Shown: positions 1 to 8,449 of the stretch, piece after piece | Numbering within the stretch: position 1 is the first letter of the stretch | Layout: each line of letters opens with the position of its first letter | NCBI GenBank assembly: GCA_020061995.1 | Contig: JAGUXE010000340.1 | Span: 1 to 11,902 of the forward strand | Source: Ignavibacteriales bacterium | GTDB lineage: Bacteria > Bacteroidota > Ignavibacteria > Ignavibacteriales > Ignavibacteriaceae | Direction of reading: 5' to 3' | DNA: 11,902 bases | The notes under the pieces: generated by a model | Told to the model about the DNA's origin: nothing | Databases searched by the model: none | The model's input: the letters and a program-made list of their open reading frames with translations, nothing else | Program-made: the position numbers and the translations under genes

Positions 1-238
1 AATCAACCCACTTCAAAATTCTCAAGATGGAAAGCTTGTTGCATTTTTTGATTTTGAAACGAACGATGGTATTGTGATCAAAGGTTTCAAAATTGTTAAC
101 GGTACAAATGGTCTCTTTATTGCTGCGCCAAGTGAAAAAGGTAAAGATGGCAAATACTATGATTCCGTAATTCTTCCTAAAGAAATGAAAGAAGAATTAC
201 AACAGATGGCTATTGATGCATACCATGAAAAGGTATAG
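1..238 (+). CDS. spoVG: SpoVG family protein, 3' part (5' end outside window)
   Basis: Reading from base 2, 78 codons are open up to a TAG at 236-238; the start lies to the left of the window. The visible part begins INPLQNSQDGKLVAFFDFE and contains VIKGFKIVNGTNGLFIAAPS, matching the conserved SpoVG core (beta strands followed by the NGLFVAMPS-type loop), then a C-terminal helix rich in Lys and Glu. Members of this family are small site-specific nucleic-acid-binding proteins, first known from Bacillus sporulation and septation but widespread in bacteria that do not form spores. SpoVG proteins are usually 85-100 residues, so probably only 10-20 residues are missing. The target here cannot be told from sequence. 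A long-stem hairpin directly downstream separates it from the next gene. Family assignment is confident; a cellular role is not. Confidence 0.85.
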   Translation, partial: INPLQNSQDGKLVAFFDFETNDGIVIKGFKIVNGTNGLFIAAPSEKGKDGKYYDSVILPKEMKEELQQMAIDAYHEKV

Positions 239-256
239 TAAATAGTTGAAAGTATA

Positions 257-301
257 AAGAGGCTGTTAAAGTTGATATTACTCAATTAAAAACAGCCTCT
301 T
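257..301 (+). terminator. Hairpin terminator after spoVG
   Basis: AAGAGGCTGTT (257-267) pairs perfectly with AACAGCCTCTT (291-301), and a second short stem (TTGA/TCAA) lies within the loop. It begins 18 bases after the spoVG stop codon. There is no T-run behind the stem, so it may act as a transcript 3' end, a processing site or a Rho-assisted terminator rather than a classical intrinsic terminator. Confidence 0.6.
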
Positions 302-404
302 GAACTGCATTTCTAAATTTATCTCAAATTCTTTATAGCATTAAAATTCTTGTTTTACTAATTTCACTGCACGAATTAATTTTAAACTATAAAGCAGATC
401 CAAT

Positions 405-1190
405 ATGATTAACTTCAAACTGAATAAAACAATCATCGGAATGATTCATGTCAATGCACTCCCGGGAACGCCAAAATATTCAGGGAGTGTTAATTCAATA
501 ATTAAAAAAGCAAAAGACGAAGCACTGCTGTATTCCAAACTTGGTATCGATGCAGTTATGATCGAAAATATGCATGATGTCCCTTATTTGAATAGAAATG
601 TTGGTCCGGAAATAACATCTTTAATGGCGATCATTTTATATGAGGTTAAGAAATCTTATAATATTTCTTGCGGTATTCAGATACTTGCAGGAGCCAATAG
701 AGAAGCTCTAGCGGCTGCTTATTCAGCAGGGGCAGATTTTATCCGTGCTGAAGGATTTGTTTTTGCTCATGTTGCAGATGAAGGAATTATTAATTCGGAT
801 GCGGGTGAACTTCTCCGATATAGAAAACAAATCGGTGCTGAAAATATTTTGATATTTACAGATATAAAAAAGAAACATAGTTCACACACAATAACTAACG
901 ATATTGACATTACAGAAACAGCAAAAGCTGCAAAATTTTTTCTAAGTGACGGAGTTATAATTACCGGAAGCAGCACAGGAACCAAGCCTTCACTCGAAGA
1001 GATTAAATCTGTCAAAGATAATGTTGATATTCCTGTCATTGCTGGCTCAGGTATAACAAGGGAAAATGTAAAATCTTATCTTGAGTATTGTGATGCTTTG
1101 ATAATTGGTTCTTACTTTAAGCAAGAAGGTAAATGGCAAAACCCAATTGATCCTACAAGAGTTAAATCTTTAATTAAAGCGTTGAAATAA
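405..1190 (+). CDS. btpA: BtpA/SgcQ family TIM-barrel protein
   Basis: This 261-residue protein has the normal length and the full motif set of the BtpA family: GMIHVNALPGTP (12-23), DAVMIENMHDVPY (49-61), ADFIRAEGFVFAHVADEG (110-127), VIITGSSTGTKP (184-195), PVIAGSGITRENV (210-222) and ALIIGSYFKQEGKWQNP (231-247). These correspond to successive beta-alpha units of a phosphate-binding TIM barrel. The founding member, cyanobacterial BtpA, is needed for stable photosystem I. Homologues are common in non-photosynthetic bacteria, where they are probably uncharacterised sugar or nucleotide enzymes, so no photosynthetic role should be inferred. There is no signal peptide, so it is cytoplasmic. The ATG at 405 has only a weak ribosome-binding site but is where family homology begins. 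A small cysteine-rich gene starts 17 bases downstream, probably in the same transcript. Confidence 0.88.
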   Translation: MINFKLNKTIIGMIHVNALPGTPKYSGSVNSIIKKAKDEALLYSKLGIDAVMIENMHDVPYLNRNVGPEITSLMAIILYEVKKSYNISCGIQILAGANREALAAAYSAGADFIRAEGFVFAHVADEGIINSDAGELLRYRKQIGAENILIFTDIKKKHSSHTITNDIDITETAKAAKFFLSDGVIITGSSTGTKPSLEEIKSVKDNVDIPVIAGSGITRENVKSYLEYCDALIIGSYFKQEGKWQNPIDPTRVKSLIKALK

Positions 1191-1207
1191 TAGGTTATTT
1201 TGTCGAA

Positions 1208-1390
1208 TTGAAAATTAATAATACAAAACGCCCCGATTGCAGAAAGTGTATTCATTTTCATATCACGTGGAATAAATCTTTCCCATATGGTTGTAAAGCG
1301 TACGAATTCAAATCTAAGAATCTCCCATCCATTGAAATAATTAAAGTCTCAGGAATTTCCTGTCTGAAATTTTTACCTAAGAACAGCTAA
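1208..1390 (+). CDS. Small four-cysteine protein, TTG start
   Basis: A 60-residue basic protein starting at TTG (1208-1210), 17 bases after the btpA-like gene. It has cysteines at 11, 14, 29 and 52 and histidines at 16 and 18. The block around WNKSFPYGCKAYEFKSK (21-37) and the SGISCLKF element (48-55) match, from memory, a widespread family of tiny cytoplasmic proteins with a CxxC-x14-C pattern. Some database entries call such proteins uracil-DNA glycosylase, but nothing here resembles a glycosylase catalytic domain and I would not carry that name over. Metal binding is a reasonable inference from the cysteine pattern. No ATG lies near the start, and the conserved part begins around residue 9, so TTG is the best choice. 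It is probably co-transcribed with the gene before it. Confidence 0.7.
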   Translation: MKINNTKRPDCRKCIHFHITWNKSFPYGCKAYEFKSKNLPSIEIIKVSGISCLKFLPKNS

Positions 1391-1532
1391 GTACAGTAAT
1401 CGCATTCCCCTTTTTTGAGTCCAAATGATTTATTTATATTTAATCAAACTAATGCAATTATTTTTACATCATTATTAAACTATATTAAACGATTGAGTGT
1501 CTAATCTTTATTATTCAAAAACCGGCAGATAA

Positions 1533-4379
1533 ATGAAAAAAATTTTCCTACTGTTCACATTCTTACTGATAACTTCGGAGCTCTTCCCTCAAACTTTTTC
1601 AATTAAAGGTGTTGTCCGCGACGGTATAGATAACCATTCATTAACCGGTGCTAATATTGTTGTTAAACCTGTACGTGAAGGAATAGATCCTTTTTATACA
1701 ACTTCAAATTCAAATGGTCGTTTTGAACTAAATAATATTCCTCAAGGAAGATACTTACTTGAAGTTTCATTTATCGGATATGATTCTTATAAGGATACTG
1801 TGCGACCACGACAAAGAAACATTGTCGAATACAATATTTCTTTAAAGAGAAGTTTTGTAGAATTAGACGAAGTTGAAGTTACAGGAAAGGCTATTGCTGC
1901 AGAACAAAAAGGTGATACTGTTCAGTTTAATGCAAGGGCATTTAAGGTGAATCCCGATGCAAATGCAGAGGATTTAATTACGAAAATACCCGGATTGGTT
2001 CGTGAAGGAGGAGTTGTTAAAGCACAAGGAGAGGATGTTAAGCAAGTTCTAGTTGACGGTAAACCTTTTTTTGGGGATGATCCTAATATTGCTTTAAGAA
2101 ATTTACCTGCAGACTTAATCGAGAAAATTCAGATTTTTGATAAACTATCTGATCAATCGCAGTTTACCGGTTTTGATGACGGAAACACTTCTAAAACAAT
2201 AAATATTATTACCCGAGCTGACAGAAGGGTTGGTCAGTTTGGTAAATTATATGGTGGTTATGGTTCAAATGATCGCTTTACTTCAGGCGGTAATGTAAAT
2301 TATTTTAATTCGGACACAAAAATATCTGTTATTGGATTGGGTAATAATGTAAATCAGCAAAACTTTTCTCAACAAGATTTAATAGGTCTCTCAGCCGGTG
2401 GAAGTAACCGTTCACGAGGTAGCGGTGGTGGCGGAAGAGGGGGCATGGGAGGCGGTTATAGACCCGGAGGTGACGTAAGTAATTTTTTAGTCGGTGCACA
2501 AGATGGGAATACTGATACTTATTCAATCGGTTTAAATTATATGGATGAATGGGGTGACTATCTAAAAGTGAACGGAAGTTATTTCTTCAATCTTTCTAAT
2601 GTAGATAATGATCAAATACTTAAAAGAAACTATTTTACCGAATCTTCGTTGGGACAACTGTATAATGAGAGTTCTACCAGTAATAAAGATAATTATAATC
2701 ATCGTTTTGATGCAAGAATCGAATATATGATTGATTCTTCAAACTCATTTATACTGACTCCACGCTTTTCATATCAAGATAATAGTTCGACAGAAAGAGT
2801 CTTTGGAACGAATTTTAATGATAGCCTAATTGCTCTAAGCGGAACAAAATATAATTATCAATCGACTTCAAGCGCATTCAATTTCTCGAATGAATTATTA
2901 TACCGTTATCGATTTGAACTCCCGGGTCGTACACTTTCCACAAATATTTCTACTTCTGTGAATAACAGGAATTCACCGTTTGATATAATTTCTGAAAATC
3001 AATATTTCCTAAGCGGAGGGATTGAATTTCTTGATCAGAACACCGATCAATTGGTAAACAGCTATACCTTATCTTCAAACATAAATTATACAGAACCGCT
3101 AAGTGAAGAGAGTCAACTTCAGTTAAATATTGTCGGTAGCTTCAGTAAAAATAATAGTGATAAAAAAACTTATAACATCAATCCACTAAGCAGCAGACAT
3201 GATTTATTAGATCCGCTTTTGTCAAATGAATATGAGAATGATTATGTAAGGTTTATCCCCGGAATATCTTATAGAATTAGAAGTGAAGAGATGAATTTTA
3301 ATGCCGGACTTTCGTATCAGCATTCATCATTAAAAGGGGAACAGATATATCCATACTATTATCAAGTAAAAAAAGAGTACAATAATCTCCTCTGGAATGC
3401 TCGATTCAGTTATAGGTTTTCTCAGACTGATAACATTCGTATGAATTATAATACAAATGTAAATGCTCCTTCTATAAGTCAACTTCAGAGTACAATTGAT
3501 AATTCAAATCCCCTTTATTTACGAACAGGTAATCAGTTTCTGAATGAGGAGTTTAACCACAGATTATTTACCCGTTATATGCAGACAAATCTGGCAAACG
3601 GTTCCAATCTATTTACGCTGCTATTCTTGAGTTATACAAAAAACTATATCGGAACAAAAACCGTAGTAGCTAAGAACGATACAGTGTTCGACGGTTATCA
3701 AATTAATAAAGGAACGCAAATAAGTTTTCCGGTGAATCTTGATTATTCATTCAGTGGTCGTACTATGTTAAATTACGGATTTCCTGTAAATCTAATCTCC
3801 TCGAATCTCAATTTTAATGCATCATATAATTACGGTTTAACACCAAGTTTATTTAATGATAATTTAAACTATAACAAAAATCATGGTTTTGGGGTCGGAG
3901 TAAATTTAAGCAGTAATATCAGTGAGAAAATTGATTTTAGAGTTTCGTATAGTCCGACATATAATTTCTCTAGAAACGATAAACAGACTGTATTAAATAC
4001 TGAATACCTTGTACATACAGCATCAGGTTATGTTAATCTAATCTTATTTGATGATTTCTTTTTAAGAAATGATTTAGCCTATTATTATAATACGGGGCTT
4101 TCTGCTGATGTTAACCGTGCATTTTATTTATGGAATGCAAGTATCGGAATGTATTTGTTCTCTGATAAAAGTGGTGTGTTAAGATTGGAAATTAATGATG
4201 TATTAAATCAGAATGAGAGCTTAAACAAAACTATCTCAGAGACGTATATAGAAGAGAAAAGTAACAGAGTATTGCGCCAATATTTTATACTCACATTTAC
4301 ATATAACTTGAAGATGTTTGGGGGCGGTAGTCCTCCACCGGAACGAGATGAAAGACACGGTCGTGATAGACGGTGGTAA
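1533..4379 (+). CDS. TonB-dependent receptor-like outer-membrane beta-barrel protein
   Basis: A 948-residue outer-membrane protein. Residues 1-20 are a Sec signal peptide (a Lys pair, a hydrophobic stretch, then LFPQ). Residues 22-105 are a carboxypeptidase-regulatory-like beta-sandwich (IKGVVRDG, GRFELNNIPQGRYLLEVSFIGY). DEVEVTG at 112-118 sits where a TonB box would be expected. Residues 125-230 are a plug domain (DLITKIPGL, VLVDGKPFF, ADLIEKIQIFDKLSD). The rest is beta-barrel sequence with alternating aromatic and polar residues. A Gly/Arg/Ser-rich stretch (289-313) is probably a surface loop. The last strand, YFILTFTYNLKMF, resembles a terminal beta-signal but is followed by a charged Gly/Pro/Arg tail ending in Trp; such tails occur in this Bacteroidetes subfamily. 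The substrate is unknown: there is no SusD partner or enzyme next to it, so a polysaccharide utilisation locus is not indicated. It has no strong Shine-Dalgarno before ATG, as is common in this phylum. Confidence 0.88.
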   Translation: MKKIFLLFTFLLITSELFPQTFSIKGVVRDGIDNHSLTGANIVVKPVREGIDPFYTTSNSNGRFELNNIPQGRYLLEVSFIGYDSYKDTVRPRQRNIVEYNISLKRSFVELDEVEVTGKAIAAEQKGDTVQFNARAFKVNPDANAEDLITKIPGLVREGGVVKAQGEDVKQVLVDGKPFFGDDPNIALRNLPADLIEKIQIFDKLSDQSQFTGFDDGNTSKTINIITRADRRVGQFGKLYGGYGSNDRFTSGGNVNYFNSDTKISVIGLGNNVNQQNFSQQDLIGLSAGGSNRSRGSGGGGRGGMGGGYRPGGDVSNFLVGAQDGNTDTYSIGLNYMDEWGDYLKVNGSYFFNLSNVDNDQILKRNYFTESSLGQLYNESSTSNKDNYNHRFDARIEYMIDSSNSFILTPRFSYQDNSSTERVFGTNFNDSLIALSGTKYNYQSTSSAFNFSNELLYRYRFELPGRTLSTNISTSVNNRNSPFDIISENQYFLSGGIEFLDQNTDQLVNSYTLSSNINYTEPLSEESQLQLNIVGSFSKNNSDKKTYNINPLSSRHDLLDPLLSNEYENDYVRFIPGISYRIRSEEMNFNAGLSYQHSSLKGEQIYPYYYQVKKEYNNLLWNARFSYRFSQTDNIRMNYNTNVNAPSISQLQSTIDNSNPLYLRTGNQFLNEEFNHRLFTRYMQTNLANGSNLFTLLFLSYTKNYIGTKTVVAKNDTVFDGYQINKGTQISFPVNLDYSFSGRTMLNYGFPVNLISSNLNFNASYNYGLTPSLFNDNLNYNKNHGFGVGVNLSSNISEKIDFRVSYSPTYNFSRNDKQTVLNTEYLVHTASGYVNLILFDDFFLRNDLAYYYNTGLSADVNRAFYLWNASIGMYLFSDKSGVLRLEINDVLNQNESLNKTISETYIEEKSNRVLRQYFILTFTYNLKMFGGGSPPPERDERHGRDRRW

Positions 4380-4388
4380 AAGTAGAAA

Positions 4389-4423
4389 CTGCTTCGTTAT
4401 TAGTTATTAACGAAGCAGCTTTT
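4389..4423. terminator. Bidirectional terminator between convergent genes
   Basis: CTGCTTCGTTA (4389-4399) pairs with TAACGAAGCAG (4408-4418) around an 8-base loop, followed by CTTTT on the + strand and a short T-run (TTTC) on the - strand. It lies between the receptor gene and the converging small gene whose stop is at 4432, so it can end transcripts from both sides. Confidence 0.8.
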
Positions 4424-4431
4424 AGTATCAA

Positions 4432-4641
4432 TTAAAAATAAAAATCTTTTACTGTTACTTCTTCAGCTTCAGTATCGAATTCATGCAAGTATTTGACAAA
4501 TTCAGAGGCATACACTTTTTCAACTTTAGCTTTATACTGCTCAACTAATTCTTCAAGTTGTTGCCGTGTAAATGAACTTATTACATAATGTTTTTCTTCG
4601 TGATCATCGAAAAATCGGTAGACAGTACAAGTCTTTTTCAT
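4432..4641 (-). CDS. Hypothetical acidic 69-residue protein
   Basis: I do not recognise this protein. It is 69 residues, has no signal peptide or membrane segment, and is rich in Glu, Lys, Tyr and Phe. Residues 1-23 look like beta strands (TVYRFFDD, KHYVISSF). Residues 24-52 look like one amphipathic helix beginning TRQQLEELVEQYKAKVEK. The C-terminus returns to strand-like EVTVKDFYF. The start is supported by an AAAGGGAG ribosome-binding site 9 bases before ATG. The gene lies 80 bases after the acyl-CoA dehydrogenase stop. That gap contains a short palindrome (GTTGA/TCAAC, 4710-4722) and a weak promoter-like pair on the - strand (TTGAAA, 15 bases, TATAAA), so it may be read separately from the etf operon. 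It ends at the shared terminator. Confidence 0.6.
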   Translation of the reverse strand: MKKTCTVYRFFDDHEEKHYVISSFTRQQLEELVEQYKAKVEKVYASEFVKYLHEFDTEAEEVTVKDFYF

Positions 4642-4721
4642 TTTAGTTTACTCCCTTTTATTTAATTTCTTATCCCAAAAACTACATGGGTATTTTTATA
4701 CGATTGATTGTTGACTTTCAA

Positions 4722-6443
4722 CTAAATTAAAATTGTATCAGCATGAAGAATATCAGAATAAAGTTCATTCTTAATCGATTCTGCATTTTTCTTTGCTTTG
4801 GCAAGTGAATCAAGTATATATCTTTTTGCAGTGAATACACGGCTCATATCTTCATTAGCTTCATCAAGTAATAAATAACCAGTGTAAATATAACTGTATA
4901 ATTCGACAAGGTCTTTAGCCGCAACATCCTGGAAATTTGAATCCTTTTTATCCTTAACATATCTGAGAGCGTCATTAAAAATAGTTCGAATTTCTGACAT
5001 ACTCGATTTAAGCTTTACTAAACTTCCTTTATACTCTTTCGCTTCCCATGCTGTAATATAATCAACGAGAACATCATTTATAACGCCCCCCGCAGCGGCT
5101 ACAACTTGCATCTGGGAAGTCCCTTCATAAATATTGGTAATTCTTGCGTCTCTCGCTAATCTTTCAACAGGGAATTCTCGCATATAACCGGTACCGCCGT
5201 GAATTTGGATTGAATCATAAGTGATTTTGTTACAAGCTTCACTTAAAATCAGTTTAGTCATAGGAGTTAAAAGATTTGTTATTTTCATTGCCTCTTTTAA
5301 CTTCTCATTAATTTCATTAAGAGGTTTTTTCTCCGCTTTGAATTGCTCAAGCATATCTTCGTAAGCCTCTTTTCTGTCAAGCCAATGACAAGTGGCATAA
5401 AACAGTGTTCTGTTTGATTCGAGAGTTACACGCATTTCAATTAACATGTTTGCAATTACGGGAAGTTGATAAATCGATTTTCCGAATTGCTCACGCGCTT
5501 TAGCATATTTGAGTGCTTCTTCATACGCCTGCTGCGAAATTCCAAGTGATTGTGCACCTATTCCGACTCTCGCACGATACATTAAATAAAGAACATATTT
5601 TAATAGACCAAATCGTCTTGTTCCGACCAACTCAGCTGGGGTATCATTAAACTGCATTTCACAAGTAGGGGAGCCGTGAATTCCTAATTTATGTTCAATC
5701 CTTCTTATCTTTATGGTATCATCTTTCATACACGCAAGCATACTTAAACCGCGTGCATCTTTTGTACCGGCTTCTGTTCGTGCAAGGACAAGTAAAACAT
5801 CACCATTACCGTTTGTGATAAATCGTTTTACGCCTCGTAAAAACCATTTCCCGCTTTCATCTTGATAAGCACTTAATTTAACGGCTTGTAAATCAGAGCC
5901 TGCATCAGGTTCGGTTAGAGCCATTGCCCCTGTATATAAACCACTTGAAAAACCGGGAAGATATTTTTCTTTCTGTTCTTCAGTAGCAAATTTATCGAGA
6001 GTTTTTCCGATGTCCTGTAAACCAAAAATATTCATTAATGAAGCTTCAGCGCGTGAAATAATTTCGACCGCCATCATATAAACTGTTGTAGGAAAGTTTA
6101 GTCCTCCGAATCTTCGGGGGAGAATCATTCCCATTAATTCAGCTTGTGCCAAAATGTCGAGTGACTCTTGAGTCCCTTTTGCATAATGGACTTTCCCGTG
6201 ATCGAGTGTTGCACCTTCTTCATCAATTGAGGCGGCTCTTGGAGCGATAAAGTTTGCTGCAATATCACCGACTATTTCAAGAACTTTTCTGTAGTTCTCA
6301 ATTGCATCATCATAATTTAGAGGAGCATCTTGAAATTTTTCGGATTGAGAGTAATTTTCTTCAACAAAATCAACTATTTCTTTCAGATTAAATCTGTTAA
6401 AGTGGAAAAGAATATCTCTATTTTCAGAAAAAAAGTTTGCCAT
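4722..6443 (-). CDS. Acyl-CoA dehydrogenase with C-terminal helical extension
   Basis: A 573-residue flavoenzyme that oxidises acyl-CoA to trans-2-enoyl-CoA (or works in reverse) and exchanges electrons with ETF. It contains the N-terminal helical domain (about 45-165), the FAD-contacting MALTEPDAGSDL (174-185) and FITNG (208-212), the KLGIHGSPT segment (252-260), the AREQFGKSIYQLPVI helix (316-330), and the C-terminal signature IHGGTGYMREFPVER (414-428). Glu440 in ITNIYEGTSQMQ is at the position of the catalytic base of short- and medium-chain enzymes. Two features exceed the usual 380 residues: a charged insertion at about 355-387 and a helical extension after 455, as in very-long-chain-type (VLCAD/ACAD9-like) enzymes. 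Chain-length specificity cannot be read from sequence. It starts 3 bases after the etfA stop, so it is the third gene of the etf operon. The ribosome-binding site is weak, suggesting translational coupling. Confidence 0.9.
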   Translation of the reverse strand: MANFFSENRDILFHFNRFNLKEIVDFVEENYSQSEKFQDAPLNYDDAIENYRKVLEIVGDIAANFIAPRAASIDEEGATLDHGKVHYAKGTQESLDILAQAELMGMILPRRFGGLNFPTTVYMMAVEIISRAEASLMNIFGLQDIGKTLDKFATEEQKEKYLPGFSSGLYTGAMALTEPDAGSDLQAVKLSAYQDESGKWFLRGVKRFITNGNGDVLLVLARTEAGTKDARGLSMLACMKDDTIKIRRIEHKLGIHGSPTCEMQFNDTPAELVGTRRFGLLKYVLYLMYRARVGIGAQSLGISQQAYEEALKYAKAREQFGKSIYQLPVIANMLIEMRVTLESNRTLFYATCHWLDRKEAYEDMLEQFKAEKKPLNEINEKLKEAMKITNLLTPMTKLILSEACNKITYDSIQIHGGTGYMREFPVERLARDARITNIYEGTSQMQVVAAAGGVINDVLVDYITAWEAKEYKGSLVKLKSSMSEIRTIFNDALRYVKDKKDSNFQDVAAKDLVELYSYIYTGYLLLDEANEDMSRVFTAKRYILDSLAKAKKNAESIKNELYSDILHADTILI

Positions 6444-6446
6444 AGT

Positions 6447-7466
6447 TTATCTCAACTTTTGCTTGAATTCATTAATAAATCTAGGGATTATTTCAATTGC
6501 ATCACCGACAATCCCATAATGGGCAACTCCGAAAATCGGAGCATCGGGATCGGAATTAATTGCAATGATTTTGTTAGCTTCCTGCATACCGGCTCTATGT
6601 TGAATTGCACCTGAAATTCCGCATGCTATATATAATTTCGGTCGAACAGTTACACCTGTTTGTCCGACTTGTCTTTCAGAAGTTATAAAACCTGCATCAA
6701 CAGCGGCTCTTGTGCCGGCAACTTCACCACCGATTACATTAGCAAGTTCTTGAATTAATGCAAAGTTTTCTTTTGTCTGCATTCCGTAACCGCCTGCGAC
6801 AATAATCGGGGCTGATTTTAAATTTACTTTATTCTCTTTTCGATGTTGTTCGATTAACTTAACCAATGTATCAATTGGCTCAGCAATATATTCCATATTT
6901 CTGATTTTACCATCGACAGGTTTATCCAATTTTTCCATTCGCATCACCCCCTCACGGACAGTAGCCATCTGTGTTTGAACATCAGGAGAAATAATTGTTG
7001 CAACAATGTTTCCACCGAAAGCAGGACGAATTTGCAACAACAAATCTTTATATTCTTTTCGAAGATAATTAACATCAGAAACCTGGAGATCGGTACAATC
7101 TGCAGTTAAACCGCTTTTAGTAAAAGAAGCTACACGAGGTGCAAGATCGCGTCCGATAACGGTTGCTCCGTAAAGCATGACTCTCGGTTTTTCATCAGCT
7201 ACTAAATTGCTTATGATTCTGCTGTAGGGGAGAGTCATGTAGTGAGCTAAATCCTTGTGATCATAAACAATAGCTTCGTTAACGCCGAATTGAAAGGTCT
7301 GAGTTGCGAGTTCTTGAACTTTGTTTCCAAGAATAATTGCTTTCAATTCACTTTTTAAATTATCGGCAATTTTTCTTCCTTTAGAAAGAAGTTCAAAACT
7401 TACATCAGCCGGAGTTCCGTCCCGTTGTTCAATAAAAACCCAAACATCATTATTAATTTTATTCAT
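6447..7466 (-). CDS. etfA: Electron transfer flavoprotein subunit alpha
   Basis: A 339-residue EtfA/FixB protein of normal length. Residues 6-190 are the N-terminal alpha/beta domain. Residues 216-339 are the FAD-binding domain, with IIVAGGYGM (221-229), GGEVAGTRAAVDAGF (246-260), ERQVGQTGVTVRPKLYIACG (264-283), and the ETF-alpha signature ending GAIQHRAGMQEANKIIAINS (286-305). With EtfB it forms the soluble heterodimer that accepts electrons from the dehydrogenase encoded next to it. It lies between etfB and the dehydrogenase gene with gaps of 4 and 3 bases, so the three are one transcript and probably made in fixed ratio. TTTTAGG upstream of ATG serves as a modest ribosome-binding site and overlaps the end of etfB. 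Confidence 0.95.
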   Translation of the reverse strand: MNKINNDVWVFIEQRDGTPADVSFELLSKGRKIADNLKSELKAIILGNKVQELATQTFQFGVNEAIVYDHKDLAHYMTLPYSRIISNLVADEKPRVMLYGATVIGRDLAPRVASFTKSGLTADCTDLQVSDVNYLRKEYKDLLLQIRPAFGGNIVATIISPDVQTQMATVREGVMRMEKLDKPVDGKIRNMEYIAEPIDTLVKLIEQHRKENKVNLKSAPIIVAGGYGMQTKENFALIQELANVIGGEVAGTRAAVDAGFITSERQVGQTGVTVRPKLYIACGISGAIQHRAGMQEANKIIAINSDPDAPIFGVAHYGIVGDAIEIIPRFINEFKQKLR

Positions 7467-7470
7467 AAGT

Positions 7471-8361
7471 TTAACCTAAAATATGATCTTCCATTAAGTG
7501 GTCGATTAATTTGCTAATTCCTTCTTTGGTAGGTTGAATCATTTCATGAGCACCACCTGCAAGTACAACAGATTCAACTTTGTGTACTTTTGTAGGTGAA
7601 CCGTGAACTCCGCATCTTGATTCATCAAGTTTTAAATCATCCATTGTTAATGTGTGGATGTACCAACCTTTATGTAAATATTCATCCTTTAACTGATCAA
7701 TATAAAGAAGTGAGTTCCCCTCAGTCATTTTTTCAAGTTCAAGTAATGTTTTTGCATTTTTGTAAGCCATTACGCGGCGTGCTTTGAAAGGACGGGGGAA
7801 TAAAGCATCTTTAAGAACAGTTACAAGACAGGGGAGTGAACTTTCTAAAACTTCAAATCCTCCATCAATTTTTCTTTTTAATGTAACTTTGTCCTGAGTA
7901 ACTTTAACAATTTCCTCAACATAAGTAATTTGTGGGATTGCAAGTTTTTCTGCAGTCTGTGGACCGACTTGAGCGGTATCGCCATCAATTGCCTGTCGTC
8001 CTGCAAAAACAAAATCATATTTACCGATATATTTTATAGCTTCAGAAAGGACATAAGAAGTTGCAAGAGTGTCTGCACCGGCAAATTTTCTGTCACTTAT
8101 TAAATATGCTTGATCAGCTCCCATGTAAAGACATTCTCGCAAAATATCAGATGCACGGGGAGGTCCCATTGTTATAACGGTAACTTTTCCGCCGAATTTA
8201 TCTTTTATTTGAAGTGCAAGTTCAAGTGAGGCACGGTCTTCATGATTGAATATTGCAGGAAGTTTTGCCCTATTTACTGTTCCATCCTCTTTCATTACCT
8301 GTCCGGAAATATTTGCTGTATCCGGAACCTGTTTAACCATTACAATGCTGTTAAAGCTCAT
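7471..8361 (-). CDS. etfB: Electron transfer flavoprotein subunit beta, bifurcating-type sequence
   Basis: With the start at 8361 the protein has 296 residues, longer than the usual 250-265. The frame is open to 8445, but the internal ATG at 8361 is preceded by AAAGGCGG and gives the normal N-terminus before VMVKQVPDT (7-15), so I choose it. Motifs are TVITMGPP (61-68), LRECLYMGADQAYLISDRKF (74-93), AGADTLATSY (94-103) and AGRQAIDGDTAQVGP (120-134). By established comparison, the DGDTAQVGP form and the GPP loop are typical of EtfB from bifurcating ETFs such as that of Acidaminococcus, whereas non-bifurcating EtfB has DDDxNQTGQ-like sequence there. The C-terminal part contains RCGVHGSPTKV (249-259) and ends IDHLMEDHILG, an extension seen in related proteins. 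It is the first gene of the operon with etfA and the dehydrogenase. NADH-dependent bifurcation is an inference. Confidence 0.93.
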   Translation of the reverse strand: MSFNSIVMVKQVPDTANISGQVMKEDGTVNRAKLPAIFNHEDRASLELALQIKDKFGGKVTVITMGPPRASDILRECLYMGADQAYLISDRKFAGADTLATSYVLSEAIKYIGKYDFVFAGRQAIDGDTAQVGPQTAEKLAIPQITYVEEIVKVTQDKVTLKRKIDGGFEVLESSLPCLVTVLKDALFPRPFKARRVMAYKNAKTLLELEKMTEGNSLLYIDQLKDEYLHKGWYIHTLTMDDLKLDESRCGVHGSPTKVHKVESVVLAGGAHEMIQPTKEGISKLIDHLMEDHILG

Positions 8362-8449
8362 GACCGCCTTTAGATTATTTGTAAAACAATATAATTTATT
8401 TCGAAAAATGCCTGAAAAGAAACCGCTCTTGAACAACGCCGTCAACTAG

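Noticed and set aside
767..1039. 90-codon - strand frame inside btpA
   Set aside because: It is fully antisense to conserved BtpA motifs and has no independent start signals.
405..1190. Inferring photosynthesis from a btpA homologue
   Set aside because: The family is common in heterotrophs and no photosynthesis gene is present in the window.
2329..2526. 65-codon - strand frame inside the receptor gene
   Set aside because: It arises opposite the Gly-rich coding block, and its His/Arg/Leu-rich protein is an artefact of that composition.
6330..6614. 94-codon + strand frame across the etfA/dehydrogenase junction
   Set aside because: It lies antisense to two well-supported conserved genes and its protein has no family character. 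It is a shadow.
8362..8445. 28-codon upstream extension of etfB
   Set aside because: The extra residues have no EtfB homology, and the ATG at 8361 has a good AAAGGCGG ribosome-binding site just before it.
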